From: Lewinellaceae bacterium
GTDB taxonomy: Bacteria > Bacteroidota > Bacteroidia > Chitinophagales > Saprospiraceae
NCBI GenBank assembly: GCA_020636405.1
Contig: JACJXW010000009.1
Location: 328,143 to 392,142 of the forward strand
Direction: 5' to 3'
Length of the DNA stretch: 64,000 nucleotides
The notes beneath the pieces were generated by a model that was not told where the DNA came from, searched no databases, and was given only the letters and a program-made list of their open reading frames with translations. Positions 34,781 through 44,193 of the stretch are shown in pieces. The position numbers and the translations under genes were made by a program. The number at the start of each line of letters is the position of its first letter. Position 1 is the stretch's first letter.

Positions 34781-37546
34781 TCAGTCCTTCGTCGGCAAGG
34801 GGGTATCCACCGGTTTTTCGATCATGAAACCGTATTGCATTTTTTGCTTTTCCGTTAATGGAGCGATCCTATTGCTATTCATAAAAGTGGAATCGATGAT
34901 TTTCCAGATTCTGGCGGTATTGTCAAGGCTACCGGTAAGGACCTGCCTTTCATCCGGAGAAAAGGAAACAGACCATATGGTACCGCTATGCCCTTCAAAG
35001 CGTTGCTCCAATTGCCATTTTCCATTACTGAACTTGAAAAGCCGGGCCCAGTTGTCATTGCTGCCGGTGAGCAGAAGAGAATCGTTTTTGGAGAAAGCAA
35101 TACTTCGGACCGGTTTTCCGTGGATAAAGGACTGTATTTTTTTTCCGGTAGTGTCCCAAATAATCAGATCGTTATCCCAACCTCCGGTAGCGAGGAACGC
35201 TTCATTGTGAGAAACGGCCACGGAGACGACCTGCTGGTTGGCGTGCCCTTTCCAATTGTTAAGAAGCTTTCCATCCGGGGCCCAGATAAAGATGTTGCCC
35301 TTAACATCAGCGGTTACTGCCTTACCGCTTTGGGGGAAGAAGGAAGCTACAAGAACTGGATGGCGATTAGGGCCGAATGCTATATGGCTTTTTATTATCG
35401 TATCGCCCTGAATCTCATACAAGCTTGCTGTATGCTCCTCTTCATTTCGCAGGCCCACGGAAAGGAAGGATATCTGGTCGGGGGAGAGTATGAGTTTTGT
35501 AATACAGCCATTATACTTTTCTAACCCGGGGCTACAGGGCCCTTTTACCTCTTTGACGATTATGGTGTCTTTCCGCTCGAAGGCCAGCCCGATATTGCCC
35601 TTTTTATCACCATAAACGAGTAATTTTTTATCGGGGAGGACAAAAAAGTCGGTGATCTGGTTCGGCGTCTTTACCAGAGTGTCAACCTGTCCGCTGGATA
35701 ACCACCAGCGGTAAATGTTCCCATTTCGGGAAGCGGTGATGACCCTGTCCTTGGTGTCGAAACGAGCCTGAAGGACATGCCAGTCATTCTTCATGACGAT
35801 GGGGTAAAGCGGAGAGATATGCCATACTTTCACCGTCATATCGCGGCTGCCGGAGATAAAAACATCGGGGTTCAGCCATTTGAGCGCGGTCACCTCACCG
35901 CTATGTCCATAGAAAACCCGGGCCAGGTTCCCCTGCCTGTCCCAAAGGTGTATCGTATTGTCCTCGCTTCCGGTGACAATATGTTTCCCATCCGGTGAAA
36001 CCGCAACAGCATTTACATTGTATTCGTGGCCTTCAAGGGTTAATAGTTTTCTGAATTTTGGGCCGGAGTAGGAAGAATATTTCTCCCAGAGAATAGCGGT
36101 ATTATCCCAGCTTCCTGAGACGAAGTACTCACCGTCCGGAGAGACGGAAAGGGACGTGATTTCATTGGTATGCCCATCGAAAAAAGAACTCCAGTTGCCG
36201 TTCAGGCTTTTGATCCTTATGCGCTGGTTTTCAAGCCCGTAAAGAAAATGATCGCCTTCCGGCAAAAATGTGATACAGTTTACGGCGCCATCACCGGAAC
36301 TTTTCTTGGGGAATTCGTGGATCAGTTTTCCGGATTTTGTCTCATATTGCTTTATCCATCCATCCGCGTCACCGCTCAGGAGGTATTGGCCATCGGGCGA
36401 AAAGGCGAGTGCATTGATCATGCCTGAGCTGTTTGGCCTTCGGTGTAAAATACTTCCATCTTGCTTCCAGATAATTACCAGGCTATCCATCCCGCCGGTA
36501 GCGATCAGCCCGTCAGGGGAGTATACTGCAGCCTGTATCCGTTGGGTATGCCCTCCTTCCAGCGTTTGCAGGAGTCGCCCTTTCTCATCCCAGGCCTTGG
36601 CTTCCCCATTTTCGCCGGCGGTGAGGATGCGATGGCCATCGGGCGAGACATCGAGGGCGAAAACTTTTTGCAGGGAATCAATAAGCAACTGATAAAAAGG
36701 AAAATCCTGCCGGGCTGAGATATCAACGAATACGGCCCGGGCATTCTCTCTGGTTTGCGAATCCGTAGCAACAGCCCGGGCGGCAAAAGCCAGTTGCAGT
36801 GCGAGGGTGTTGTCGTCATCCTGAGCACTTATGGACTGGGCGGATAATAATGCATACCGGGACTTCAGGGATTCTTCCTTAGCCTTTTTCAGTGCTAATA
36901 CTGCTAAGGTTTTCTGTGCATAAACATAGGAGAAGGTTGCGATGGAAACCATCACCAGGGCGATGAGAAAAACGATTAATGACCCTCTTCTCAGATTAGC
37001 TGCCTTTTTACTTTTTTTTATGAAGGCCCATTCGTCCGGTTTGAGTTTATCGTACTCCCGGAGCCGGGATTCATACCGGCTGAGGAAGGCGAGTTCTTTG
37101 CGGATCAGGAGCGTCTTGTACTTCTGATAATCATAATGCCGGTCCTTGACCAATTTTACGGCTTCCAGGAGAGCAACCTCATCGTCGGTTCGGTGGTCGG
37201 CGATGATCTTGGCTAGCGTATCGTGCGCTACCTCGTATATACCATCCGATTCTGAAAGTATCCTTCCTTTTTCGAGCTGCTGCAGGATGAAAAAGGCCTG
37301 GGTTTCATCGATGCCGGAGACCAGGATAGCTGAGCGGGCTTTGGGTTTTTTGGTACCTTCCAGGCTTACAAACTCATTAAGTAACCGCTGCGTGGCCGAT
37401 TTGGATACTCCCGGAAATTTTTTCTCCAGTGCGCTCTGGACGGCGTTCGTCTGCTGAAACAGAAAGTCTTCCAGCACCTTATCGATTGGTCCGGTGCGGT
37501 CGACAATATCGGGAGTAAAGACAACCTTTTGAGGCATATTCGTCAT
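34781..37546 (-). CDS. WD40-repeat half of an nSTAND1-WD40 protein (3' part of a split gene)
   Basis: The 921-residue frame begins with the winged-helix end of a STAND ATPase (VFTPDIVDRTGPIDKVLEDFL, KSATQRLLNEFVSLEGTK, GIYEVAHDTLAKIIADHR). Then come one membrane-like helix (LIVFLIALVMVSIATFSYVYA, about 192-212) and about twelve WD40 repeats (from about 285), for example FALDVSPDGHRILTAGENGEAKAWD and ITSLSVSPDGEYFVSGSWDNTAILW. The WD40 barrel should be the ligand sensor of the STAND switch. The missing ATPase is in the frame just upstream (37560-38330). The two probably form one gene broken by a frameshift near 37560; translation from the ATG at 37546 as a separate protein is the alternative. 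Confidence 0.85.
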   Translation of the reverse strand: MTNMPQKVVFTPDIVDRTGPIDKVLEDFLFQQTNAVQSALEKKFPGVSKSATQRLLNEFVSLEGTKKPKARSAILVSGIDETQAFFILQQLEKGRILSESDGIYEVAHDTLAKIIADHRTDDEVALLEAVKLVKDRHYDYQKYKTLLIRKELAFLSRYESRLREYDKLKPDEWAFIKKSKKAANLRRGSLIVFLIALVMVSIATFSYVYAQKTLAVLALKKAKEESLKSRYALLSAQSISAQDDDNTLALQLAFAARAVATDSQTRENARAVFVDISARQDFPFYQLLIDSLQKVFALDVSPDGHRILTAGENGEAKAWDEKGRLLQTLEGGHTQRIQAAVYSPDGLIATGGMDSLVIIWKQDGSILHRRPNSSGMINALAFSPDGQYLLSGDADGWIKQYETKSGKLIHEFPKKSSGDGAVNCITFLPEGDHFLYGLENQRIRIKSLNGNWSSFFDGHTNEITSLSVSPDGEYFVSGSWDNTAILWEKYSSYSGPKFRKLLTLEGHEYNVNAVAVSPDGKHIVTGSEDNTIHLWDRQGNLARVFYGHSGEVTALKWLNPDVFISGSRDMTVKVWHISPLYPIVMKNDWHVLQARFDTKDRVITASRNGNIYRWWLSSGQVDTLVKTPNQITDFFVLPDKKLLVYGDKKGNIGLAFERKDTIIVKEVKGPCSPGLEKYNGCITKLILSPDQISFLSVGLRNEEEHTASLYEIQGDTIIKSHIAFGPNRHPVLVASFFPQSGKAVTADVKGNIFIWAPDGKLLNNWKGHANQQVVSVAVSHNEAFLATGGWDNDLIIWDTTGKKIQSFIHGKPVRSIAFSKNDSLLLTGSNDNWARLFKFSNGKWQLEQRFEGHSGTIWSVSFSPDERQVLTGSLDNTARIWKIIDSTFMNSNRIAPLTEKQKMQYGFMIEKPVDTPLPTKD

Positions 37547-37559
37547 TTGTAGAGCTGGA

Positions 37560-38330
37560 TCATTGGGTTAACAAGGAGCTTTGCGGCGGAGAAGCGCCAA
37601 CTGCTTCATGCCACAGCCGGTCGAGGTATACCTGGAGGTAGGATAACTGAACCCCTGCTTTTCCGCCACTGACGTTTTCTGTGATCTTCCTGATGGTTCG
37701 TGGAGCGTCAACGATCTGGATCCCCAGTTTTTCGCAGGATTGCTGGATGACCTGGTGCGCATTCTGCCCGCCCATGGGTTCGACTCTGAGCCGTTTATTG
37801 TAGATTTCCGGTATCACCTTTTCGAAATCGTAGAGGTGGGCGAGGTATTCTTCCCGCATCACGATAATGACCTTGCAGGAAAGGCCGGCCTCCTGTAATT
37901 GGGCGATATCTTGTATGAATTGTTGTTGTTCCGGTTTTTCCCCAAATATGAACAACTCTTCGAACTGGTCGAAAATGAGAAAAACAGGGCGGAAATAATC
38001 CAGATAAACGGATTTAACCAATTGGGACAAGCTGGCTCCTTCCCTGACGGGGCTTTGGGCCATGCGAAGTAGCGCTTCCCTGAGCGAGTCATTGATGTTG
38101 TCTTTACGGCGAACGAAGAGGTCCAGCCAGTCTGTGGGTTGAAAACGGCTGGCCAGGCCGCACTGTACCAGGCTGGTCTTTCCGGTTCCGGACTGCCCGT
38201 ATACCAGGATAATATCGGCCTGAAAGACCATTTTGTAAAGTTGTTCGATCTCCTCATCCCGGCCAAAGAAGATGGCGCGGTCTTCCCGGGTATAGGGCTG
38301 CAGGAATTTGAATGGGCTTTTATGGTTCAT
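37560..38330 (-). CDS. nSTAND1 NTPase domain (5' part of the split STAND-WD40 gene)
   Basis: The 256-residue frame has the N-terminal nSTAND1 signature PYTREDRAIFFGRDEEIEQLY, Walker A YGQSGTGKTSLVQCGL (about 44-59), Walker B VFLIFDQFEELFIF, the sensor arginine region VIIVMREEYLAHLYDFE, and SYLQVYLDRLWHEA. It stops at 37560, where related proteins continue into a winged helix; that winged helix opens the next frame 13 bases on, in another reading frame. Its ATG overlaps the CHAT stop codon (ATGA at 38330-38327), so it is co-translated with the CHAT gene. STAND ATPases act as signal-triggered switches. Confidence 0.87.
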   Translation of the reverse strand: MNHKSPFKFLQPYTREDRAIFFGRDEEIEQLYKMVFQADIILVYGQSGTGKTSLVQCGLASRFQPTDWLDLFVRRKDNINDSLREALLRMAQSPVREGASLSQLVKSVYLDYFRPVFLIFDQFEELFIFGEKPEQQQFIQDIAQLQEAGLSCKVIIVMREEYLAHLYDFEKVIPEIYNKRLRVEPMGGQNAHQVIQQSCEKLGIQIVDAPRTIRKITENVSGGKAGVQLSYLQVYLDRLWHEAVGASPPQSSLLTQ

Positions 38331-40099
38331 AATTCATTCAGGCTTTTCCCAAAAATGTCCTGGCTGAAGTTGTTAAACAGTTCAGGAAGTTCAGAAAACT
38401 GATGTGAATTGGCCTGTAAGCGGTCTTCTTCTATGTAGGCGAATTTGTAATGGAAAGTTGCTGTTGCCCGGTCGTAATGGGTAAAGAAGAACAGCTTGGA
38501 CTTATCGTCCCCGGTGAAGGCATTTTCATCTATGACGAAGGGGGAGAGGTTCAGGTATTCGGCTACATCCTGATTGGATTTGAGGAAAAGGACCGATTGA
38601 TTGTCGGTGAACGCTGCAAAGGTCTTGTCCTGATCCAGGTACCCGGCAGTCACTTTATCAAGCTGGACCAAAAAATGGCGGTACTGCGGAGGGTTATGGC
38701 GCCGCTTGATGAGGTCTATATTTTTTATCGTCGCCAGTTTGTATTTGGCGAGAAAACCCAGGTGATTAAAGATCGTTGCCAGTTGTTCTTCGGCCTGAAC
38801 ACAATAACTCTCGATCTCACTTGCCGGAATGCCCCGCCCCGTCTTGTACAATTTTTCCTTCATGGACTCCATGAAGCCGAGGGCGTTATAAAAGGAACTG
38901 CCTTCGGCGAGCTGATCCTTCAGCCCCTCGATCTCCTCAATAAAATAGGTGATCTGTTGCTCTTCGAAGAACACGCGGGTGCTGCGAATGAGCGGAATGG
39001 GGTTGTAGGTTGCCAGGTCCTGGGCCGTGAGAGAGAAATAGGCCTTGAGCTCGTTCAGGCAATTTTCAGGGATCACCATCTCCGGGCGCCGGTGGCGTTC
39101 ATCCCAGAGCTGGGCCATCACAATAAAGGCGAGCAGTTCGGTGATGGTGTTATAAGTTTTGACCAGTTGGGCCAACCTTTCTTCGCTGATCTGGTCCATC
39201 TTGGCGCCCTGGGATTCCGGCCCGGCTGCAAACAATTTGCGGATCTGTTCTCCGATGGGGGCGGGCAGGCTGTTCATAATATCCAGGCGGACTTCGCGAA
39301 TGTCGACCTCTTCGCCTTCTTCCATATCCGATTTAGTGTAACGCAGTTTGCGGTCGTACTTCGCCAGGGTGTCGAGCAGCACCTGGGTGAGGTGTTCATT
39401 GATGGGGACACGGGAAATATTGTACCGGTTGCTGGCGCCTTGAATAATGATCTCCTTATGGCTCTCGACAGGTAGTTTCCAGCTTAAGGCCTCGGGGTGT
39501 TCCTCCCTGGTGTACAAGCCCCAGGGCAGCGTTTCTTCCGCCGCCGCTTCATCGAACACAATGCCGCGATGGACTTTGGGCGCTTCATTGCCGGATGCCT
39601 GGATGAATGCCGACGCCTGCCGGAAACCTTCCCCGATGCTGTGCCTATTAGCCAGAGCGAGATAGAACTGGCGGGCGAAACTGACGGCCCGTTCATCGTC
39701 GATGGGCGCTGAAGTGGCAATAACGGCCGGAACACCCAGCTCGAGCAGCAACCGGACCTGCTCGCTGGTGGAGCAACCGTTCAGAAAGACGAGCTTCAGG
39801 TTCTTTTGCTGTGCCAGCATGTTCGCTATGCCATCGGAATTGGCCACCTGTCCCGTCAGGATGAGCTGTCGGCCACCGGCATGGCCGCCGAAATGGAAGA
39901 GGTGTACCCGGTCCTTGAAGGCGGCAAGTCCGCTGGCTACCTTCTCAATGGTGGCAAAGGGCTCCGGATAGAGCTGATAGCACTGGTTGTTGACTCCTTC
40001 CATCAAAAGTTCCCGGATGCTGTCGTGTTCCCTGGTCAGAGCTTCAAGCGGGGAGCTGAGGTCATTAGCGAAAGCCAGATAGATGAGCGGTAATGACAT
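38327..40099 (-). CDS. CHAT-domain caspase-like protease with a novel C-terminal region, partner of the STAND protein
   Basis: The 590-residue protein begins with a CHAT domain (about 1-190). The catalytic dyad is His73 in HFHFGGHAGG and Cys109 in FLNGCSTSEQ. Residues 200-590 are an all-helical region followed by a mixed alpha/beta part (FFFTHYDRATATFHYKFAYIEEDRL) that I do not recognise. CHAT domains are clostripain/caspase-like proteases. Its stop overlaps the STAND start by four bases, so a translation-coupled effector/switch pair is likely: STAND-WD40 senses, CHAT cuts. Linked CHAT and STAND genes are known as biological-conflict modules; no substrate is evident here. Confidence 0.88.
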   Translation of the reverse strand: MSLPLIYLAFANDLSSPLEALTREHDSIRELLMEGVNNQCYQLYPEPFATIEKVASGLAAFKDRVHLFHFGGHAGGRQLILTGQVANSDGIANMLAQQKNLKLVFLNGCSTSEQVRLLLELGVPAVIATSAPIDDERAVSFARQFYLALANRHSIGEGFRQASAFIQASGNEAPKVHRGIVFDEAAAEETLPWGLYTREEHPEALSWKLPVESHKEIIIQGASNRYNISRVPINEHLTQVLLDTLAKYDRKLRYTKSDMEEGEEVDIREVRLDIMNSLPAPIGEQIRKLFAAGPESQGAKMDQISEERLAQLVKTYNTITELLAFIVMAQLWDERHRRPEMVIPENCLNELKAYFSLTAQDLATYNPIPLIRSTRVFFEEQQITYFIEEIEGLKDQLAEGSSFYNALGFMESMKEKLYKTGRGIPASEIESYCVQAEEQLATIFNHLGFLAKYKLATIKNIDLIKRRHNPPQYRHFLVQLDKVTAGYLDQDKTFAAFTDNQSVLFLKSNQDVAEYLNLSPFVIDENAFTGDDKSKLFFFTHYDRATATFHYKFAYIEEDRLQANSHQFSELPELFNNFSQDIFGKSLNEL

Positions 40100-40162
40100 G
40101 GGTTTCCCTCTGGGTGTTCCGGCAATATTGCTTAAATTGGTTTTAAATATATACTAACACTA

Positions 40163-40193
40163 TAAAGGTAACCACTTCGGCAAACTTTCCAAA
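40163..40193 (-). promoter_or_regulatory. Promoter of the CHAT-STAND operon
   Basis: On the minus strand TTTG (40193-40190), 19 bases, then TACCTTTA (40170-40163), one base off the TAnnTTTG consensus. The start codon lies about 64 bases downstream. Confidence 0.6.
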
Positions 40194-40205
40194 ATGGCCC
40201 CTTTG

Positions 40206-40274
40206 TCGGGGGGGGGGTGATGGGTTGATTTGCGTGGGGCCCTCCCCGAATCAACCCATCAACGAATCACCAAT
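40206..40274. repeat. Degenerate inverted GTGATGGGTTGATT / AATCAACCCATCAACGAATCAC repeat
   Basis: Between convergent-side gene ends, the words GTGATGGGTTGATTTG and CGAATCAACCCATCAACG are complementary over about 13 bases and can form a hairpin. They share the CGAATCA word with the other short-unit arrays. Confidence 0.55.
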
Positions 40275-43153
40275 CACATCTCCACCTCATACGCCGCCAT
40301 CGGCGGGCAGGTACAGACCAGGTTGCGGTCCCCGTGGGCATTATCGATGCGGCCGACGCCGATCCAGAACTTGTGTCCGTGCCGCAGGTAGGGCAGCGGA
40401 TAGGCGGCTTTTTCCCTCGAGTAGGGGTAGGGCCAGTTGTCGGCGGTGACGATATCTACCGGGTGGGGAGCGTTGTGCAGCGGGTTGTTCTGGGCGTCCA
40501 CCTCACCGCGGGCGATCTCGTCGAGCTCCTTGCGGATGGCCAGCATGGCGTCGCAGAAGCGGTCGAGTTCGTCCTTGCTCTCGCTCTCCGTCGGTTCCAC
40601 CATCACGGTGCCGGCTACGGGGAAGGAGAGGGTAGGGGCGTGGAAGCCGTAGTCCATCAGGCGCTTGGCCACATCTTCGGCAGAGGCCAGCTCCTTGAAG
40701 GGCCGCAGGTCGATGATGAGCTCGTGGGCCGAGTGGCCGTGCTTGCCGCCGAAGACGATATCGTAGTCCTTCTCCAGGCGGGCGCGAATATAGTTAGCGT
40801 TGAGAATAGCGTATTTCGAAGCATCCGTCACGCCCTTTTTGCCCAGCATTTTGATGTAGGCGTAGGAAATGAGCAGGATGCTGGCGCTGCCGTAGGGCGC
40901 GGCGGAGACCGCTGTGATGCCCTGGCTTCCGCCCGTTTCCACCAGTGGGTGTTTGGGCAGGAAGGGCTTGAGGCTTTCGTTGACACAGATGGGGCCCATG
41001 CCGGGGCCGCCGCCGCCGTGCGGGATCGCGAATGTCTTGTGCAGGTTGAGGTGGCAGACGTCGGCGTCGATCAGGCCCGGGCTGGTCAGGCCGACCTGGG
41101 CGTTCATATTGGCGCCGTCCATATAGACCTTTCCGCCATTTTGGTGGATGATATCGCACACCTCTTTGATGCCGGCTTCGAACACGCCGTGGGTCGACGG
41201 GTAGGTCACCATCAGGGCGGACAAGTTGGCCTTGTGCATTTCGGCCTTGGCGCGCAGGTCATCCAGGTCGATATCGCCCTGCTCGTCGCATTTCACCACC
41301 ACCACCTGCATGCCTGCCATGACGGCGCTGGCCGGGTTGGTGCCGTGGGCGGATTCCGGGATGAGGGCCACGGTGCGGTGCCCTTCTCCCCGTGCCTCGT
41401 GGTAGGCGCGGATCACCATCAGGCCGGTGTATTCACCCTGAGCGCCCGAGTTGGGCTGCAGGGAGCAGGCGGCAAAGCCGGTGGCCTCGGAGAGCCACCT
41501 TTCCAGCTCTTCGAATATCTGGTAATACCCCTTGGCCTGATCGGCGGGCGCGAAGGGGTGCAGGTTGGCAAAGGCCGCCCAGCTCACCGGTATCAGTTCG
41601 GTGGCGGCGTTGAGCTTCATGGTGCAGCTGCCCAGCGGGATCATGGAGTGCATCAGGGAGAGGTCTTTGTTCTCCAGCTGCTTGATGTACCGCATCATCT
41701 TGGTCTCGGTATGGAAGCTGTTGAAGATGAGGTGCTCCAGGTAGGGGGTCTGCCGCTGCAGGGCTTCCGGCAGTTGGTAACCGGCGGGCTCGGCGCCGTT
41801 CAGGGAGAAGCGCGCTCCCTTAGCTTCGGCGAAGATGGACAGGATGGCCTTCAGTTGCTCCATGCCCACCGTTTCGTCCAGGCTGACCTGAACGGCGTTG
41901 GCCTCGTAGAAGAAGTTCGTCTCGTGGGCCAGGGCGACGCGGCGTACTTCCTCCACCATTTTGCCGTCCATTTCCAGGCGCAGCGTATCGAAGTAGTGGG
42001 CGTTCACCTGGTTGAAGCCCAGCCCTTTCAGCTGTTGATCCAGGATCTGCGCCAGGGTGTGGGTGCGTTCGGCGATCGCCCGGATGCCTTTGGGGCCGTG
42101 GTAGACGGCGTACATGCTCGCCATGACGGCCAGCAGCGCCTGGGCGGTGCAAATATTGGAGGTCGCCTTTTCGCGGCGGATGTGCTGCTCTCGGGTCTGC
42201 AGGGCCATGCGGTAGGCCTTCTTGCCGTAGGCGTCGACCGAAACGCCGATGATGCGCCCGGGGATCTGCCGCTTGTGTTCCTCGCGGGTGGCGAAGAAGG
42301 CGGCGTGTGGGCCGCCGTATCCCATAGGAACGCCGAAGCGCTGGCTGTTGCCCACCACGGCGTCGGCGCCCCATTCGCCCGGAGGCGTCAGCAAGGCCAG
42401 GCTGAGCAGGTCGGCGGCCACGGTAACGTATATTTCCTGGGCCCGTGCTTTTTCCACCAGAGCGCGGTAGTCCTCCACGGAACCTTCGCGGTCCGGGTAC
42501 TGCAGCAGCAGGCCGAACGTCTTATCTGTAAATTCGAAGCTGCGCCAGTCGCCGATGACGACCTCAATGTCCAGCGGGTTGGCGCGGGTTTTCAGCACGT
42601 CGATCGTTTGCGGCAGCACCTTGTCGGAAACGAGGAATTGGTTGATGGCCTCGCCCTTGGCCCGTTTGTTTTTGATGCCGTAGAACATATGCATGGCCTC
42701 GGCCGCCGCGGTGGCCTCGTCGAGTAGGGAGGCGTTGGCGATGGGCAGGGCAGTGAGGTCGCTCACCATGGTCTGGAAGTTGAGCAGGGCCTCGAGGCGC
42801 CCCTGGGAGATCTCCGCCTGGTAGGGTGTATACTGGGTATACCAGCCCGGGTTCTGGAACACGTTGCGCAGGATAACCGAAGGCGTAACGGCGCCGGAAT
42901 ATCCCATGCCGATGTACGACCGGTATACCTTGTTCAGGGCGGCGGCCTGCCGCAGTTCTTCCAGGTATTCGTATTCTGTCATGGCCTCCGGAAGGTCCAG
43001 TTCCCTATTCATGCGGATGGCGGGTGGGACGGTCTCGTCGATGAGCTGGTCCAGGGATTTCACGCCGATGGCGGACAGCATCTCCTGCAGTTCTTCCTCA
43101 TTGATCCCGATATGGCGGTTGATAAAGCGATCGAAAGGTGCGGTCTTATTCAT
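40274..43153 (-). CDS. gcvP: Glycine dehydrogenase (decarboxylating), glycine cleavage P protein
   Basis: The 959-residue protein is the full-length, single-chain P protein of the glycine cleavage system. It decarboxylates glycine with PLP and passes the aminomethyl group to lipoyl-GcvH. The N-terminal half starts FINRHIGINEEELQEMLSAIG. The C-terminal half carries the PLP lysine in CHLNLHKTFAIPHGGGGPGMGP and the glycine-rich STHGVFEAGIKEVC. Length and both halves match the fused type. No gcvT or gcvH is adjacent; in Bacteroidota gcvP is often unlinked. It is cytoplasmic. Confidence 0.97.
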   Translation of the reverse strand: MNKTAPFDRFINRHIGINEEELQEMLSAIGVKSLDQLIDETVPPAIRMNRELDLPEAMTEYEYLEELRQAAALNKVYRSYIGMGYSGAVTPSVILRNVFQNPGWYTQYTPYQAEISQGRLEALLNFQTMVSDLTALPIANASLLDEATAAAEAMHMFYGIKNKRAKGEAINQFLVSDKVLPQTIDVLKTRANPLDIEVVIGDWRSFEFTDKTFGLLLQYPDREGSVEDYRALVEKARAQEIYVTVAADLLSLALLTPPGEWGADAVVGNSQRFGVPMGYGGPHAAFFATREEHKRQIPGRIIGVSVDAYGKKAYRMALQTREQHIRREKATSNICTAQALLAVMASMYAVYHGPKGIRAIAERTHTLAQILDQQLKGLGFNQVNAHYFDTLRLEMDGKMVEEVRRVALAHETNFFYEANAVQVSLDETVGMEQLKAILSIFAEAKGARFSLNGAEPAGYQLPEALQRQTPYLEHLIFNSFHTETKMMRYIKQLENKDLSLMHSMIPLGSCTMKLNAATELIPVSWAAFANLHPFAPADQAKGYYQIFEELERWLSEATGFAACSLQPNSGAQGEYTGLMVIRAYHEARGEGHRTVALIPESAHGTNPASAVMAGMQVVVVKCDEQGDIDLDDLRAKAEMHKANLSALMVTYPSTHGVFEAGIKEVCDIIHQNGGKVYMDGANMNAQVGLTSPGLIDADVCHLNLHKTFAIPHGGGGPGMGPICVNESLKPFLPKHPLVETGGSQGITAVSAAPYGSASILLISYAYIKMLGKKGVTDASKYAILNANYIRARLEKDYDIVFGGKHGHSAHELIIDLRPFKELASAEDVAKRLMDYGFHAPTLSFPVAGTVMVEPTESESKDELDRFCDAMLAIRKELDEIARGEVDAQNNPLHNAPHPVDIVTADNWPYPYSREKAAYPLPYLRHGHKFWIGVGRIDNAHGDRNLVCTCPPMAAYEVEM

Positions 43154-43192
43154 TGGTTAAATTCCGTTTTATTTGGCCAGTAATTAGTCGCC

Positions 43193-43225
43193 CAAATTTA
43201 CGATAAAATATCGGGTGTGTAACAA
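43193..43225 (-). promoter_or_regulatory. Possible gcvP promoter
   Basis: TAAATTTG on the minus strand (43200-43193) fits TAnnTTTG exactly; a TTG lies 22 bases upstream (43225-43223). The ATG is 40 bases downstream. Confidence 0.5.
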
Positions 43226-43391
43226 TGATAATGGTCAGGAGGTTGGGAGGATTTTTATCAAAAGCGGGAGTAGGTGTAATGGGAGTGTAAAATTAGGATG
43301 GCTATCCGTCGCGTTGCTCTTGCCCCTGCCGCGGAAGTTATCCATGTCCGGCTCTTTCGGTAAACAGGCCAGTCGGATAAAAAACAGCATT

Positions 43392-44154
43392 TTAAAGCCC
43401 GGACAGTACCATTGCCCGGACAGTCATCCGGTTGCCCGCCTGCAGGCGGCATACGTACACCCCACCGGGCAGGCCGGCCGGGCGCCATTCCTGCTCATGC
43501 CAGCCGGCAGTTTGCCGGGCATCCACCAGCTTTTCCACTTCCCGTCCCAGTGCGTCGTATACGGTTAGCTGTACAGCGGCCGCTTCGGGGATCGAATAGC
43601 GGACGATGGTGGAACCCTCAAATGGGTTGGGCTCGTTTTGGCCCAGAAAGAATTCAGGCGCAACGAGCTCCGGCGCCGGGGAGAACTTCCTGGCGTTGCT
43701 GACGATGAACTGATAATCGGGATACGTCAGGCACGGCAGCTCTCCGATGGTGCTGATGGTATACGGATCCGCCCTGAGTTATCGCGCCTTCGTTGAACAG
43801 GCTGCCGGACACCAGGCACCGCCGGAGCCGCAGTTCTCCCCGGTTCAGGAGCGTTCCGCTCACTTCCAGGGTGCCGTTCACCTGGCCGCCTTCATTGATG
43901 ATGAGGGAGTCGGCGGCATGAAAGGTTGCGTTGGAAGAAAGGGACAGGTTGCTGATGCTCCGGCTGTCGTTCAGGGTGATGGTGGGGCCGGAGAACCCGG
44001 CGTTGGGGATGACGATGCTGGCGGGGCCGTTGGTTGCCGGCCACAGTAAGCTTTTTTTCAGTAGAAAGCGATGAACAATTTCGCTGATTTTTTCTTTTAT
44101 CTGCAATTTTTTCCTCTGCCTGCACGGTAAACACATCATTTCTGAACAGGGCAT
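43392..44154 (-). pseudogene. Frameshifted and truncated T9SS cargo protein
   Basis: One frame reads IVIPNAGFSGPTITLNDSRSISNL ... LIINEGGQVNGTLEVSGTLLNRGELRL, a strand-rich repeat like a beta-helix, up to about 43765. The product then continues in a different frame as DPYTISTIGELPCLTYPDYQF and a complete type IX secretion sorting domain (NEPNPFEGSTIVRYSIPE, REVEKLVDARQTAGWHEQEW, MTVRAMVLSGL), ending at 43392. The switch is a one-base frameshift near 43762-43768. No signal peptide is found at the 5' end, so the gene seems truncated as well. It was probably a secreted adhesin or matrix protein. Confidence 0.75.
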
Positions 44155-44193
44155 TTGTCCGGGCTCCCGGGCTATGTTATCAAACCATTTCCT

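Noticed and set aside
37540..37580. Programmed ribosomal frameshift in the STAND gene
   Set aside because: No slippery heptamer or downstream structure is visible; a plain frameshift is the simpler reading.
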